Below are positions 50,459-59,700 of a stretch of 64,000 nt of DNA, one piece after another; the stretch's first letter is position 1; each line of letters begins with the position of its first letter. Source of the DNA: Ereboglobus sp. PH5-10 (GTDB taxonomy: Bacteria; Verrucomicrobiota; Verrucomicrobiia; Opitutales; Opitutaceae); the NCBI RefSeq assembly GCF_029504735.1, contig NZ_JAQFIP010000014.1, forward strand, positions 1-64,000, read 5' to 3'. Below the pieces are notes generated by a model. That model was not told where the DNA came from, made no database searches, and saw nothing but the letters and a program-made list of their open reading frames with translations. The position numbers and the translations under genes were made by a program.

Positions 50459-50737
50459 TTAATATAAAAAAGAGTCCGGCGCCGTTTCCAACTCCAGCGC
50501 AGCGAGGTATTTCAAAGCGTCCGCCTGGCACGAGCCGCACATTTCCGCCGTTGGCCGGAGGCTGGCGCAGACGGACGGGCGCGACGGCTGGCCGAACAAT
50601 TCGCAGCGGAAATCCGCCAGCAAGTGCGCGCAGCGTTCGCCGGCCTTTTTCCCGTCCGGCATCCCCGGCATCGGCGAGGAAATCGACGGCGCGATGCAAC
50701 ACGCCCCGCAATTTGGACGGCAGGAAACCTCTTTCAT
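50459..50737 (-). CDS. YkgJ-type cysteine cluster protein
   Basis: A 92-residue small protein. The pattern C-R-P-N-C-G-A-C-C at the N-terminus, followed by GERCAHLL, CELFGQPSRPSVC and MCGSC, is the CxBxxC cysteine cluster of the YkgJ family (PF03692), presumed to bind zinc or an Fe-S cluster. Function is unknown. It lies between a lipase-like hydrolase gene (87 bp upstream) and the lipoprotein gene (42 bp downstream), all on the minus strand. Confidence 0.85.
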   Translation of the reverse strand: MKEVSCRPNCGACCIAPSISSPMPGMPDGKKAGERCAHLLADFRCELFGQPSRPSVCASLRPTAEMCGSCQADALKYLAALELETAPDSFLY

Positions 50738-50823
50738 CCCGCAAATGGAACCCGCGCGCCCCGCATTGTCGAGTTTCGGATCACGATTTCGCCGCCGTCC
50801 CGGCGTTCCCGGCGCAACCGAAG

Positions 50824-51534
50824 TCAGGGAACGGTCCGGTCAAATTTGCCCTCCCTTAAAAAAAGCACCGCCTGCGCGGCAACGGGACGGCTCAGCAATA
50901 TCCCCGTGTGCGAATGCGGCATGACGATGTGGTCGCACATTCCGTCCAACCGGGTGCTCGCCACGCTCACCGTGCCGTCGCTTTCGCGTTTGATCCAGTG
51001 GGAAAAAAGCGGATTGAGCGTGCGGTTGCCCGCGATGATGCCGAGTTCTGCGCCTTTTGGAAACGCCTTGAGTGAAAGCTGGCGCGGCAATGAATCATCG
51101 CCCGTGCCGAGTCGCGGGCCATTGACTCCCGTGAACCAGTGGAAAGGCGGAAAACCGCGCAGCCGGTCGGGAAGCTCGCTGCCGTGATTTGGCGGGGCAA
51201 TCATCACGATGCGCCCGAGGTTTTTCGGCAGGCAATCTCCGCACTCGCGCAACCAAAGGCGCACCACAATGCCGCCCATCGAATGAGTCACAAAATGTAT
51301 CCGCGGCGCTTCGGCGGCACCGTTTTCGAGAAGCAACCGCGGAAGCCACTGCGCGCCGAGTTTTTCGAGTGGCAATTTGCGCGACGGATAAGTGCGGTTG
51401 ACCACGCGATACCCCGCTTCTTCGACCGCGCGCGCAATACGCGACATCCACCGGCACGTGACTCCGACTCCGTGGAGCACGACAACCAAATCGCGTCCAT
51501 CGTGTTGCAAGGCGTCTGGTGTGTTCGCGGGCAT
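50824..51534 (-). CDS. Alpha/beta hydrolase, lipase-like
   Basis: A 236-residue alpha/beta hydrolase. The oxyanion sentence VVVLHGVGVTCRWM is followed by the nucleophile elbow FVTHSMGGIVVR (S in H-S-M-G-G), the PPNHGSEL sentence common to triacylglycerol-lipase-like and PGAP1-like hydrolases, and a C-terminal SVASTRLDGMCDHIVMPHSHTGILL that supplies the Asp and His. No signal peptide from the ATG at 51534, which I chose because homology begins near there; the frame opens at 51618. A cytoplasmic esterase/lipase is likely; substrate unknown. Confidence 0.85.
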   Translation of the reverse strand: MPANTPDALQHDGRDLVVVLHGVGVTCRWMSRIARAVEEAGYRVVNRTYPSRKLPLEKLGAQWLPRLLLENGAAEAPRIHFVTHSMGGIVVRLWLRECGDCLPKNLGRIVMIAPPNHGSELPDRLRGFPPFHWFTGVNGPRLGTGDDSLPRQLSLKAFPKGAELGIIAGNRTLNPLFSHWIKRESDGTVSVASTRLDGMCDHIVMPHSHTGILLSRPVAAQAVLFLREGKFDRTVP

Positions 51535-51674
51535 TTGTGAGGCTTTGTTTTCAACGCGGATTAAACGTTCATGCGCGATACAAGACAAGACCGCTGATTC
51601 ATCGGCGCGCACGGACATCTTTACGGAGTGCTCCTTGGGTTTTCACCTCCCGAACAGGGCGCGCCTTCATCGCG

Positions 51675-51700
51675 TCCGGCGTCCTGAAGAACGCCGCTCC
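51675..51700. repeat. REP-like unit related to the 22.2-kb inverted element
   Basis: The 26 bases match one arm of the element at 22338-22363 at 23 positions. Two of the three differences are a compensatory swap (A-T to T-A) in the ggcg.../...cgcc stem. It lies in the divergent region between the hydrolase and the gene at 51815. Confidence 0.65.
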
Positions 51701-51814
51701 TATTGGCATGCGCTTTTCGCCAGAATTTTGAGATGTGCCTTACCCGCCCCCGGCTGTTTTGCCTGTTGCAGACCCGTCCCGAATCCGCATTATAACGCGC
51801 ATTCCAATTCCTCC

Positions 51815-52423
51815 ATGTCAGCCATCGACGAAGACATTGTCCGCGAGTATTTCGAGCAAAACGGATTTTTGGTGCGGCAGGTTCGCAAATACGAAGTCAT
51901 GGCGCGCAAGAAAACCGGCGACGAGGAAATCGACCTGCTCGTCTACAACCCCGCCTATCAACCCGGTTCGCGCAAGCCGGACTTCTTCCTCCTTTCGGGC
52001 GAGCTGCCCTTTGTGCATCGCGGCATCATCGCCGTGAAAGCGTGGCACACCGACCGCTTCACACCCGGAACACTCAAGAACAGCCCGGAGATTTTCAGTT
52101 TTCTGGAGCAGGATGTGCTCAAGGAAGTGTCGCGATTGTTTCCGCCCGACGCCGCCGGCGCGGAACCCGGAAGCGCGGAGCAGCCAGCCAAAATCCTCGT
52201 GCTACCAAGCCTCCCCACAGCGGAGCCGTTTCGCTCGCAAAGCGTGCAGTTGCTCAAGGAGCGCGGCGTCGACGCGATCATATCGTTTCGCGCCATGCTG
52301 ATCGACCTGCTCGAGCGCATCGAGGTGAACCGCAGCTACGGAAAAAGCTACACGCTTCAAGTCATGCGCATCTTGAAAAACTACGACCTGCTCAAGGACA
52401 CGCAAATGGAGCTGCTCCCATGA
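51815..52423 (+). CDS. Conserved-looking hypothetical protein upstream of nadD
   Basis: A 202-residue soluble protein of unrecognised family. The opening SAIDEDIVREYFEQNGFLVRQVRKYEVMARKKTGDEEIDLLVYNP, then RKPDFFLLSGELPFVHRGIIAVKAWHTDRFTP, has the feel of a restriction-endonuclease-like fold (E-ID at residues ~41-43 and a later K in VKAWH), but no firm motif is claimed. The C-terminal part is helical (LKERGVDAIISFRAMLIDLLERIEVNRSYGKSYTLQVMRILKNYDLL). Its stop overlaps the nadD start by 4 bp, indicating translational coupling. I chose the ATG at 51815; upstream codons of the open frame belong to repeat DNA. Confidence 0.75.
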   Translation: MSAIDEDIVREYFEQNGFLVRQVRKYEVMARKKTGDEEIDLLVYNPAYQPGSRKPDFFLLSGELPFVHRGIIAVKAWHTDRFTPGTLKNSPEIFSFLEQDVLKEVSRLFPPDAAGAEPGSAEQPAKILVLPSLPTAEPFRSQSVQLLKERGVDAIISFRAMLIDLLERIEVNRSYGKSYTLQVMRILKNYDLLKDTQMELLP

Positions 52424-52998
52424 AAATCGGATTCCTCGGAGGCAGCTTCGACCCCATTCACTACGGGCACCTCGTCGCCGCGCAAGATGCGTTCGAGCAG
52501 CACAAGCTCGACCGCCTCATCCTCGTGCCCGCCGCGCAGGCCCCGCTCAAGCCGCGCGACGCGCAATGCCCCGCGGCCGACCGACTGGCGATGGTGCGCG
52601 CCGCCGTCGGATGGGACACGCGCTTCGAGGTTTCCGACTACGAACTGCTCAAGGGCGGCATCAGCTACACAATCGACACCGCGCGCCATTTCCGAAAACA
52701 ATTTCCCGACGACCAGCTCCACTGGATCATCGGCGGCGACCAGCTCCCGCGCCTGCACCTCTGGCGCGAAATCGGGGAACTGGCAAAACTCGTGGAGTTC
52801 ATTTTTCTTGAACGCCCGGGGCACCCCGCGAAAACGCACACACCCGTTCCCGGACTGCGCCTGCACCGCTGCGACGGGCACCTCATCGAAATCAGCTCGA
52901 CCGAGCTGCGCGCGCGCGTCCGGGGCGGCCTGTCGCTCAACTACCTCGTCCCGCACAAGACGATTGAATTGATCCGCGAAAAAAATCTTTATCGCTGA
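52420..52998 (+). CDS. nadD: Nicotinate-nucleotide adenylyltransferase
   Basis: A 192-residue cytoplasmic enzyme making deamido-NAD from nicotinate mononucleotide and ATP. The nucleotidyltransferase motif GGSFDPIHYGHLVAA (residues 7-21) and the C-terminal ISSTELRARVRGGLSLNYLVP (ISSTxIR motif) are diagnostic, with LILVPAAQAPLK and WIIGGDQLPRLHLW between. Length is normal. The ATG at 52420 overlaps the preceding stop; rsfS follows 71 bp later, an arrangement common in bacteria. Confidence 0.95.
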   Translation: MKIGFLGGSFDPIHYGHLVAAQDAFEQHKLDRLILVPAAQAPLKPRDAQCPAADRLAMVRAAVGWDTRFEVSDYELLKGGISYTIDTARHFRKQFPDDQLHWIIGGDQLPRLHLWREIGELAKLVEFIFLERPGHPAKTHTPVPGLRLHRCDGHLIEISSTELRARVRGGLSLNYLVPHKTIELIREKNLYR

Positions 52999-53069
52999 GG
53001 CAAAAACATCCACTGCTCACACGCGCACGCCCGCCTTTCACTCACAGCACCACACACAACACCAATTGC

Positions 53070-53648
53070 ATGAAATCCAAAACCGCCAAGCCCGCGAAAA
53101 AACGCACCGCAACCGCCGCCGCAAAAACCGCCCTCCCCGTCCCCCCGTTGCTTGAAATTGTGTGCCGCGCACTCGATGAAAAAAAGGCGGGCGAACTGCG
53201 CGTGCTGCGCGTGAGCGAGCAATCGTCAATCACGGACTATCTGGTCGTCGCCACCGGCACCTCCGAGCCGCACCTCCGCGCGCTTCGCGTGGAACTCGAA
53301 AAGGCAATCGACGCCACCGGCACGCACATCATCGGAATGGACACCGGCGAACCCGGCAGCGGCTGGCTGGTGATCGACGCCTTCGACGTGATGATCCACG
53401 TCCTCACGCAGGAAAACCGCGAACGCTACTCCCTCGAAAACCTCTGGAAGGACGCCAAGGAAATTTCCGTGAACGAATTGTTGGGCATTAAAAAGCCGAA
53501 AGCCAGGGCAACCAAGAAAGCCGTCAAATCAACAACAGCCAAACCCGCCGCAAAAAAGAAACCGGCCGCGAAAAAAACACCGGCAAAGAAAGCTCCCGCG
53601 AAAAAACCCGCCGCCAAGAAGCCGGCGCGCAAAAGGGCGGCAAAATAA
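53070..53648 (+). CDS. rsfS: Ribosomal silencing factor RsfS with a Lys/Ala/Pro tail
   Basis: A 192-residue RsfS/YbeB/iojap protein, which binds ribosomal protein uL14 and blocks subunit joining in starvation. The core (residues ~28-140) has the family sentences SITDYLVVATGTSEPHLRAL and GSGWLVIDAFDVMIHVLTQENRERYSLENLW. It is longer than the usual 105-130 residues because of a short basic N-terminal extension and a ~45-residue C-terminal tail of AAKKPAAKKTPAKKA-type repeats, similar to histone-H1-like tails. The tail could add RNA or DNA binding; inferred. Follows nadD by 71 bp. Confidence 0.93.
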   Translation: MKSKTAKPAKKRTATAAAKTALPVPPLLEIVCRALDEKKAGELRVLRVSEQSSITDYLVVATGTSEPHLRALRVELEKAIDATGTHIIGMDTGEPGSGWLVIDAFDVMIHVLTQENRERYSLENLWKDAKEISVNELLGIKKPKARATKKAVKSTTAKPAAKKKPAAKKTPAKKAPAKKPAAKKPARKRAAK

Positions 53649-53650
53649 AC

Positions 53651-53682
53651 TCGGGCGGACGTCTTTTTAACAATCCGCCCGA
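53651..53682 (+). terminator. Hairpin after rsfS
   Basis: A perfect 9-bp GC stem (tcgggcgga 53651-53659, tccgcccga 53674-53682) with a 14-nt loop lies 2 bp after the rsfS stop. No T tract follows, so a terminator role is tentative. Confidence 0.35.
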
Positions 53683-53860
53683 AACGCACTGACGCTCACA
53701 ACCGCCACCGGCCTCACATTGCGACGAGGATGCCCGTCTTGCGCGGATTCCAGGTTTCAGACTCAAGCCGCGTTTCCAGAATGCGGGGTGGATGCGGGCC
53801 TGAATCGCGCGCCGCAGGTTCCGCTTGCGCCGCGCGGCGTGTTTCGCGCTACTTTGAAAC

Positions 53861-54583
53861 ATGTCCCGCGAAATGTGTTACCGCTGCTTCTGGCCGAAGG
53901 CGCAATGCTGGTGCCCGAGTATCCAACCAATGGATACTCGCACGCGCTTTGTGTTCCTGATGCACCCGAAGGAGTTCAAGACGGAGAAGGCCAACACGGG
54001 ACGCCTCACGCATCTTTGCCTGCCCAACAGCAAGATATATATGGGGGCCGAGTTTGATTCGCACGAGGAGGTGCGTGAACTTTTGCGCGATCCCCGGTAT
54101 TATCCCGTGCTCGTTTATCCGGGGCCGGCGGCGGTCAATCTTTCGCAGCCGCAAACCGCCCTCTCCACCGAAACACTCGGCGGCCGCACGCTGCTCGTGC
54201 TGTTGCTCGACGCCACTTGGGCGGGCGCGCGCAAGATGCTTCGTCTCTCGACAAACCTGCAGCGCCTGCCGCGCGTCATGTTCACTCCGACCACGCCAAG
54301 CCGCTATGTCATCAAACAGCAACCGCAGGAGGGCTGCCTTTCCACGCTTGAGACCGTCCACGAGTTGCTGCTCGCGCTCGAGCGCGCCGGGCTCGACACC
54401 TACTCGAAACCCGATCAACTGCTGACGCTTTTCCAGCGCATGCAGGATTTCCAAATCCGTTGCGCCAACGACCCCTCGCTGCCCAGTTATCGCAAAAAAC
54501 CCTACGGCGATCCGAAGACGCGCACCGTTTCAAAACGGCGGGTGTATATAAAGCGGGAGCGCGACCCTACAGCTCGGCCTTGA
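53861..54583 (+). CDS. tRNA-uridine aminocarboxypropyltransferase (DTW domain)
   Basis: A 240-residue DTW-domain enzyme (TapT/TuaA family), which uses SAM to put a 3-amino-3-carboxypropyl group on tRNA uridine. The zinc-binding cysteines are at the N-terminus (CYRCFWPKAQCWCPSI). The family motif is in LLLDATWAGARKMLRLS (D-x-T-W), followed by FTPTTPSRYVIKQQPQEGCLSTLETVHELLLAL, which matches the usual 'R..P....LSTxEA' sentence. No signal or membrane segment. Its 3' end overlaps the convergent thrH gene by 17 bp. Confidence 0.88.
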   Translation: MSREMCYRCFWPKAQCWCPSIQPMDTRTRFVFLMHPKEFKTEKANTGRLTHLCLPNSKIYMGAEFDSHEEVRELLRDPRYYPVLVYPGPAAVNLSQPQTALSTETLGGRTLLVLLLDATWAGARKMLRLSTNLQRLPRVMFTPTTPSRYVIKQQPQEGCLSTLETVHELLLALERAGLDTYSKPDQLLTLFQRMQDFQIRCANDPSLPSYRKKPYGDPKTRTVSKRRVYIKRERDPTARP

Positions 54584-55172
54584 ACGCGGCGAGCAGTTGC
54601 TCGTAAGTGTCGAACGCGCGAAATTGCGGGAAGCGGTCGATTACGTTTTGCGGCGCGTGGAATAGAAATCCGGTTTCGGCCTCGCCGAGCATCGTGGTGT
54701 CGTTGAACGAATCGCCGGCGGCAATCACGCGATAATTCATCGCCTTGAGCGCGGCGACCGCCTTCTGCTTTTGCTCGGGCGTGCGGATTTGATAATCCAC
54801 AATGCGGTCGTTCTCAACGATGAGGCGGTGGCAGAGCAGCGTCGGCCAGTTGAGCTGGCGCATCAGGGGCTGCGCAAATTGCTCGAATGTGTCCGACAAA
54901 ATCAGCACTTGGGAAAGCGTGCGCAGCTCGTCGAGAAATTCCCTGCCGCCGGGAAGCGGGCTGAGCGTGGCGATCACGTTTTGAATGTCGGATAGTTTCA
55001 AGCCGTGGCGGTCGAGGATTTCGAGCCGGCCGCGCATGAGTTTGTCGTAGTCGGGTTCGTCGCGCGTGGTGCGTCGCAGCTCGGGGATTCCGGTTTTTTC
55101 GGCAACGGCTATCCAGATTTCGGGAACGAGAACGCCTTCGAGGTCGAGTGTGATGATCGCTTGTTTTTTCAC
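54567..55172 (-). CDS. thrH: ThrH-type phosphatase (phosphoserine phosphatase / homoserine phosphotransferase)
   Basis: A 201-residue HAD-superfamily enzyme. HAD motif I is DLEGVLVPEIW (the DLEGVLVPEIW sentence is typical of ThrH), motif II the Ser/Thr in VLILSDTFEQFAQPLM, motif III Lys in EQKQKAVAAL, and motif IV GDSFNDTTML. ThrH dephosphorylates phosphoserine and can pass the phosphate to homoserine, linking serine and threonine synthesis. The third residue after motif I being Glu rather than Asp is normal for this subfamily. 124 bp downstream of smpB on the same strand; its end overlaps the DTW gene. Confidence 0.92.
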   Translation of the reverse strand: MKKQAIITLDLEGVLVPEIWIAVAEKTGIPELRRTTRDEPDYDKLMRGRLEILDRHGLKLSDIQNVIATLSPLPGGREFLDELRTLSQVLILSDTFEQFAQPLMRQLNWPTLLCHRLIVENDRIVDYQIRTPEQKQKAVAALKAMNYRVIAAGDSFNDTTMLGEAETGFLFHAPQNVIDRFPQFRAFDTYEQLLAAFKAEL

Positions 55173-55296
55173 GCGGGGCCGAGTGTTGAAAACGTAGCGC
55201 GGGCTGCCAAGCCTGCTTTGCGCGGTTTGAAAACAAAAAATAGCCGGGGATTGGCGGCTTGTGCCGCAAAAATCATCCCGAACGGAACACCCTGCC

Positions 55297-55773
55297 CTAC
55301 CTTCTGCGTTTCCAGATTTTTTCCACCTCGCGCATCTCGGCTTTTCGTTTGAGGTCGTCGCGCTTGTCGAAGAGCTTTTTGCCGGAGCAGACGGCCATTT
55401 CCACTTTCACGAGGCCTTCCTTGAAATACATGCGCAGCGGCACGAAGGCGCGTCCGGCGACCTGAATTTCCTGCGCGATTTTGCGAACCTGGTGCTTGTG
55501 CAGAAGGAGTTTCCGGATGCGGCGCGCGTCGTGGTTCCAGATATTGCCGAACGAGTATTCCTCGATGTATGTGTTATGGAGCCAGAGCTCGCCTTTCTCA
55601 AACCGTCCGAAGGCGTCGTTGATCTGGGCCTTTCCGGCGCGGATGGATTTCACCTCGGTGCCGCGCAGCGCGATGCCGCATTCGTAGCGTTCCTCGATAA
55701 AATAATCGCGCCCCGCCTTGGCATTGCGGATTTCGGTGTGGCGGGGAGTTTCTTTTTTGCGGGCGGCTGACAT
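55297..55773 (-). CDS. smpB: SsrA-binding protein SmpB
   Basis: A 158-residue RNA-binding protein that delivers tmRNA to stalled ribosomes. Typical SmpB sentences are present: EIRNAKAGRDYFIEERYECGIALRGTEVKSIRAGKAQINDAF, HNTYIEEYSFGNIWNHDARRIRKLLLHKHQV and the basic tail LKRKAEMREVEKIWKRRR. The stop TAG coincides with the GTAG of a REP-like sequence reading aaggtaggg on the minus strand. It is downstream of rpoZ (116 bp gap) and upstream of thrH. I see no tmRNA gene in this window. Confidence 0.96.
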   Translation of the reverse strand: MSAARKKETPRHTEIRNAKAGRDYFIEERYECGIALRGTEVKSIRAGKAQINDAFGRFEKGELWLHNTYIEEYSFGNIWNHDARRIRKLLLHKHQVRKIAQEIQVAGRAFVPLRMYFKEGLVKVEMAVCSGKKLFDKRDDLKRKAEMREVEKIWKRRR

Positions 55774-55889
55774 GGCGCAGTGTGCTTTCCTAATGGTTCA
55801 CGCCTTTGCCCGACGATGATTTAGTGCCGCAGCATGGATGCGGATTGCGCCAAACACGTTGGGTTTGCGCGCGGCGGCAAAGGGAGGCG

Positions 55890-56093
55890 TCAGACGTTTT
55901 TGGCGACTTCGTAGCTGATTTTGCCTTCAATGATTTCACGCAGCGCGAGGTCCTCGGGTTCGAGTTTTTCGAGCGACTCGACCAGCGGACGGCTGCCGTG
56001 CTTGAGCTGTTTCACGCGGCGCGACACCACGTTGATGAGCACGTTGGGATCGGTGATGACCTTTTGGGCGTCTTTTAAATATTCGTCTCTCAT
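55890..56093 (-). CDS. rpoZ: RNA polymerase omega subunit
   Basis: A 67-residue protein with the omega pattern: PNVLINVVSRRVKQLKHGSRPLVESLEKLEPEDLALREIIEGKISYEV, where the VxxRRxxQL and ALxEIxxGK phrases are diagnostic. Omega assists assembly and folding of the beta' subunit. Length is typical of short omegas. I chose the ATG at 56093; the frame opens 20 codons earlier without homology. Confidence 0.9.
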   Translation of the reverse strand: MRDEYLKDAQKVITDPNVLINVVSRRVKQLKHGSRPLVESLEKLEPEDLALREIIEGKISYEVAKNV

Positions 56094-56788
56094 GGCTGGA
56101 CTTTGGCTCTGGTGAAAACCGCCTAGCAGATGGTCAACGCCTCCGCGCGTCAAGGGTTTTTACCGCGCCGACATTTCTGCGCGGCCCGATTACGCCGGGT
56201 GCGAAGCACGGGGCCTCTCGGCATGGTCGCAACCGAAGCGCGGAAAGCCCTTGTGTGACGCAAAATCACAGTTCCGTCCTTGGGGTTTCTCCGGTGCATA
56301 AGCCTTGCGCCGCAAATGAGGCGGGGGATGTGAACACTTTGTCAGAGCTGGTTACCCTTATCCCTTTTGAAAGCACCGATTTAAGCGCAATCTCAGACGA
56401 TTTTTTTTTGAAAAAAACAACACCAGTTCTTATTGTTGATTATTTACATAAAAAATTGACAGGCAGTTGAGTTTTTTATCTCATGCATCATATAATTAAA
56501 TGCCGGTAAACGGCTGTCGCAATTCCGGCACAAAACTGAACCCATACAGGTGCTACATATTCGGAGTGGTGCATTGTAAATGTAATTAAATACACAGCAA
56601 CAAGATATATAATTCAGGTAAATCTGTAAAAATAACATAAAAAACATCACGCCACCTTGACATGATGCCCGAAAATGCGGGGCATGAATTGAGAATTCTA
56701 GTCGGTTAAGGCCTTCGTTTCAAATAAGCCTCAAATTCCATAATTTGTTAACAGACAAGGCGAAACATCAATTTTAACACTGAAAACC
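56094..56788. other. Gene-poor AT-rich region between rpoZ and the second giant gene
   Basis: 695 bases, divergent control region. The stretch from about 56390 to 56780 is strongly AT-rich. A possible -35 (ttgaca, 56657-56662) overlaps a short inverted repeat (atgccc/gggcat), but no good -10 lies at the right distance. One 71-codon frame at 56255-56470 is not supported as a gene. No RNA gene recognised. Confidence 0.5.
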
Positions 56789-59700
56789 ATGAATAAGAAC
56801 CCTGTTGCCATACGTTCGTATGGGTCTATTGAACGCCATCTGCCAGCGCTTGTGTTTGGCGTGCTGGCTTGCTTGTCCGCATCCATGCTTCAAGGGCAGG
56901 TTTCCGGCACTTTTACCGGAAGCGGCACAAACTGGGGTGACACCGCCAACTGGGCCGGGGGCAACACGCCCGGGTCAGCCGCCGGCGACACCGCCCTGTT
57001 CAACGCCTCCTCGAACGCCTCGCTCGTGAACAAGACCATTTCGCTCGGCTCGGCGCGCACCATCGGCACGCTCAATGTCATCGGGCCCAATTCGGTCAAT
57101 CTGGCCCGCTTTCTGACCATCGGCTCGACCTCCTCGCCGTTGCTCATTTTTGACAACGGCGCATCGTCCGCCGTCATCAATCTGGCGGGCGGCTTTAACC
57201 TGCGATTTGACGCCGACATAGTCGCAAACAGCAACCTCGTCATTAATAACAACAGCGCGGTTCTCGGCAAAATCTCCATCCTCGGCGCGCTCTATGCGGG
57301 CTCCAGGTCCGTCACTTTTTATAACGATACCAGCTCGGCCGACATCACCGTGTCCGGCGCGCTGACCGCCGGCTCGATCATAAAGAACGGCGAGGGAAAG
57401 TTGATTCTCAACTCCGCGTCACCCGCGTCAATCACCGGCCCGGTCACTCTCAACAATGGCGCCATTGTCATCGGTGGCGACAACGTCCTCGGCACCGGGG
57501 TTTTCACGATTGGGGCAAATGGCTACGAGAAAAGGATCTCCCTCTCCGGCAGCATCAGCCGCACGCTTTCCAATTCGCTGGATATTTCCGCGTCCGACCT
57601 CGTTGTCAGCCGCGAGGATATCAACACGGCGAAAGGCCTTGCCACGCTCACCTTCAATCCGACCGCCGCTTCGCTCACCAGCATCGGCAGCGGCACCCGC
57701 ACAATCACGGTTGACGCCTTTACAGGCCTGGCGTTTGGCGCGAACCAGTCGTTTAGCGGCGGCACACTCGTCAAGCGGGGCTCGGGCGTGCTCACGCTCG
57801 GCGGCGCGGACAGCACGTTTTCCGTGCTCGATGTGCGCGCGGGCACGGTGGTCGGCTATATTGGCGGCGCGGCGGTGACCATCGGCGGCGGCGCGGGTCT
57901 TTTCGGCTCGGGCACCATTCGCGTTGATGGAGGCAACAGCGTGCTTGAGGTTCGCGGCGCCAGTGCGTCCAACACGCTCAACATCATCGACGGGGCGCAC
58001 ATCTCGCTCACGGACGAGGCGACTTTCCGCCTCACCAACGCCACGCTCGGGCTGCTCGGCGGCGTCATCGATCTCGGGAGCAGCGGTGTTTTCGATTATC
58101 AGGGCAATGTCATACTCGGCAGCACCTCGATTTTGGGCGCGCCTGCCGCGGGTTTCGATTTTGCGGGCAATGTTGCGTTTCACGACAGCCTCAACGGCAT
58201 CGCCTCCAACACCGGCTATCGCATCAACCTCACCGGCTCGGGCACGCAAGTGATATCGCGCACGGCAAACGGCCCGGTCACTGTTTCCGGCACGCTCGTC
58301 AAGACCGGCTCGGGCGAGGTCGTGCTCGACACCAGCATCACATCGTTCAACACCGCCAATGATTTCCAGCTCGCGAACGGTATGCTCACCCTCACGCGAG
58401 CCAGTCAGCTCGGTTCCGCGCTCGCGTTTTCCGGTTCGACGGCATCGCTCAATCTCGGCGGCAACAACCAGGTGCTCGGCGGGGTGAAAGTTGGCTCCGG
58501 CGCGTCGGCGCTCATTTATCTCGGTGGCGATGTGCTCACCTCCACAACGCTCGGCCTCGGCACGCTTGCCTTTGGCGACAACGCCTCGATCCTGCGCATC
58601 CGCGACTACACCTCGTCGCAGATTTCCCCGGCCAATTACGACGTGGTGACCACGACCAGCGGCGGACTCACGGCCCAGCAACTCGGCCAGATCTGGTTTT
58701 ACGGTTACAACAAGGGCGCGAGCTACACGGGCGGCGTGCTTGCGCCCGACAACGGCCTGCTTGACAGCGAGTGGAATAACAGCGCCGGCACGCGCGCCTG
58801 GCATGACGCCGGAAACTGGGTTGGCGGCGACGAGTTCAACATCCCAAATTCCCCGGGCGCGATCGCGCGCTTCGGTTCCCTCGCGGGCAATTTGAAAAAC
58901 ATAACCGTGACCATGAACGGCGGTGTCACCATAGGGCAGTTTTACAACACCGGCGGCCCGGATTTTCTCTTAAATAACGGCACCCTGACTTTTGACAGTG
59001 GGATCACGGGTTCCGCGGCGATCTGGGGCGGCACCCAAAGCACCTCCGTTCTCAGTGGCGCGAGTGTTGTCCTGAAGAGCGACCTCGTTTATCAGAATAC
59101 GTCCGGCGGCACCCGCTTGAGGGGAATTGTCAGTGATGATTTTGAGACATCCGGCATCGCGCGGACAATCACGGTGGAACAGGGCGGGCTCGGTTTCTGG
59201 CGCCATGAGAACACCTTTTCTGGCGGCATCGTGATCAAGAACAACGCGCTTGTTTCCATTTACGACGAAACCAGCAGCGGCCGCCTGGATGGAAACTGGC
59301 TGGGCACGGGAGCCATCACCATCGAGGGCAGCGGCAGGATTCGCGGCTATAATTCCTCATCGAGCAATGAAACCTCCAGTTACATGCGCCGGATCACGAA
59401 CCAGCTCATTCTCAATGGCAACCTCACCGCCGGTTCCATCTACTTCGATTACGCCGGCGATGTGGCGTTAAGCGCCAACCGCACGATCACGGCAAACTGG
59501 TCAACCGCGACATCCGCGTATCAGCGCCACTCGGTTACCTTTGGCGAAAATCTCAATTTCACCGGCGCCGGCGGCCTCACGCTTAACGGCGCCTACGGTA
59601 AACGCCTCATGAGCGGCAACAACACCTTCACCGGCGGGTTATCGGTTACGGGAGGCGCCCTCTGGGTCGCCGCCGGCAACAATGATGTCGTGCTCGGGGC

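Noticed and set aside
56255-56470. 71-codon plus-strand frame between rpoZ and the giant gene
   Set aside because: GTG start, no ribosome site, no recognisable sequence, AT-rich non-coding surroundings.
57428-58804. 458-codon minus-strand frame, and other minus-strand frames to 63999
   Set aside because: They oppose the continuous plus-strand giant gene, which has a signal peptide and family repeats; the antisense translations are Arg/Ala-rich without domains.
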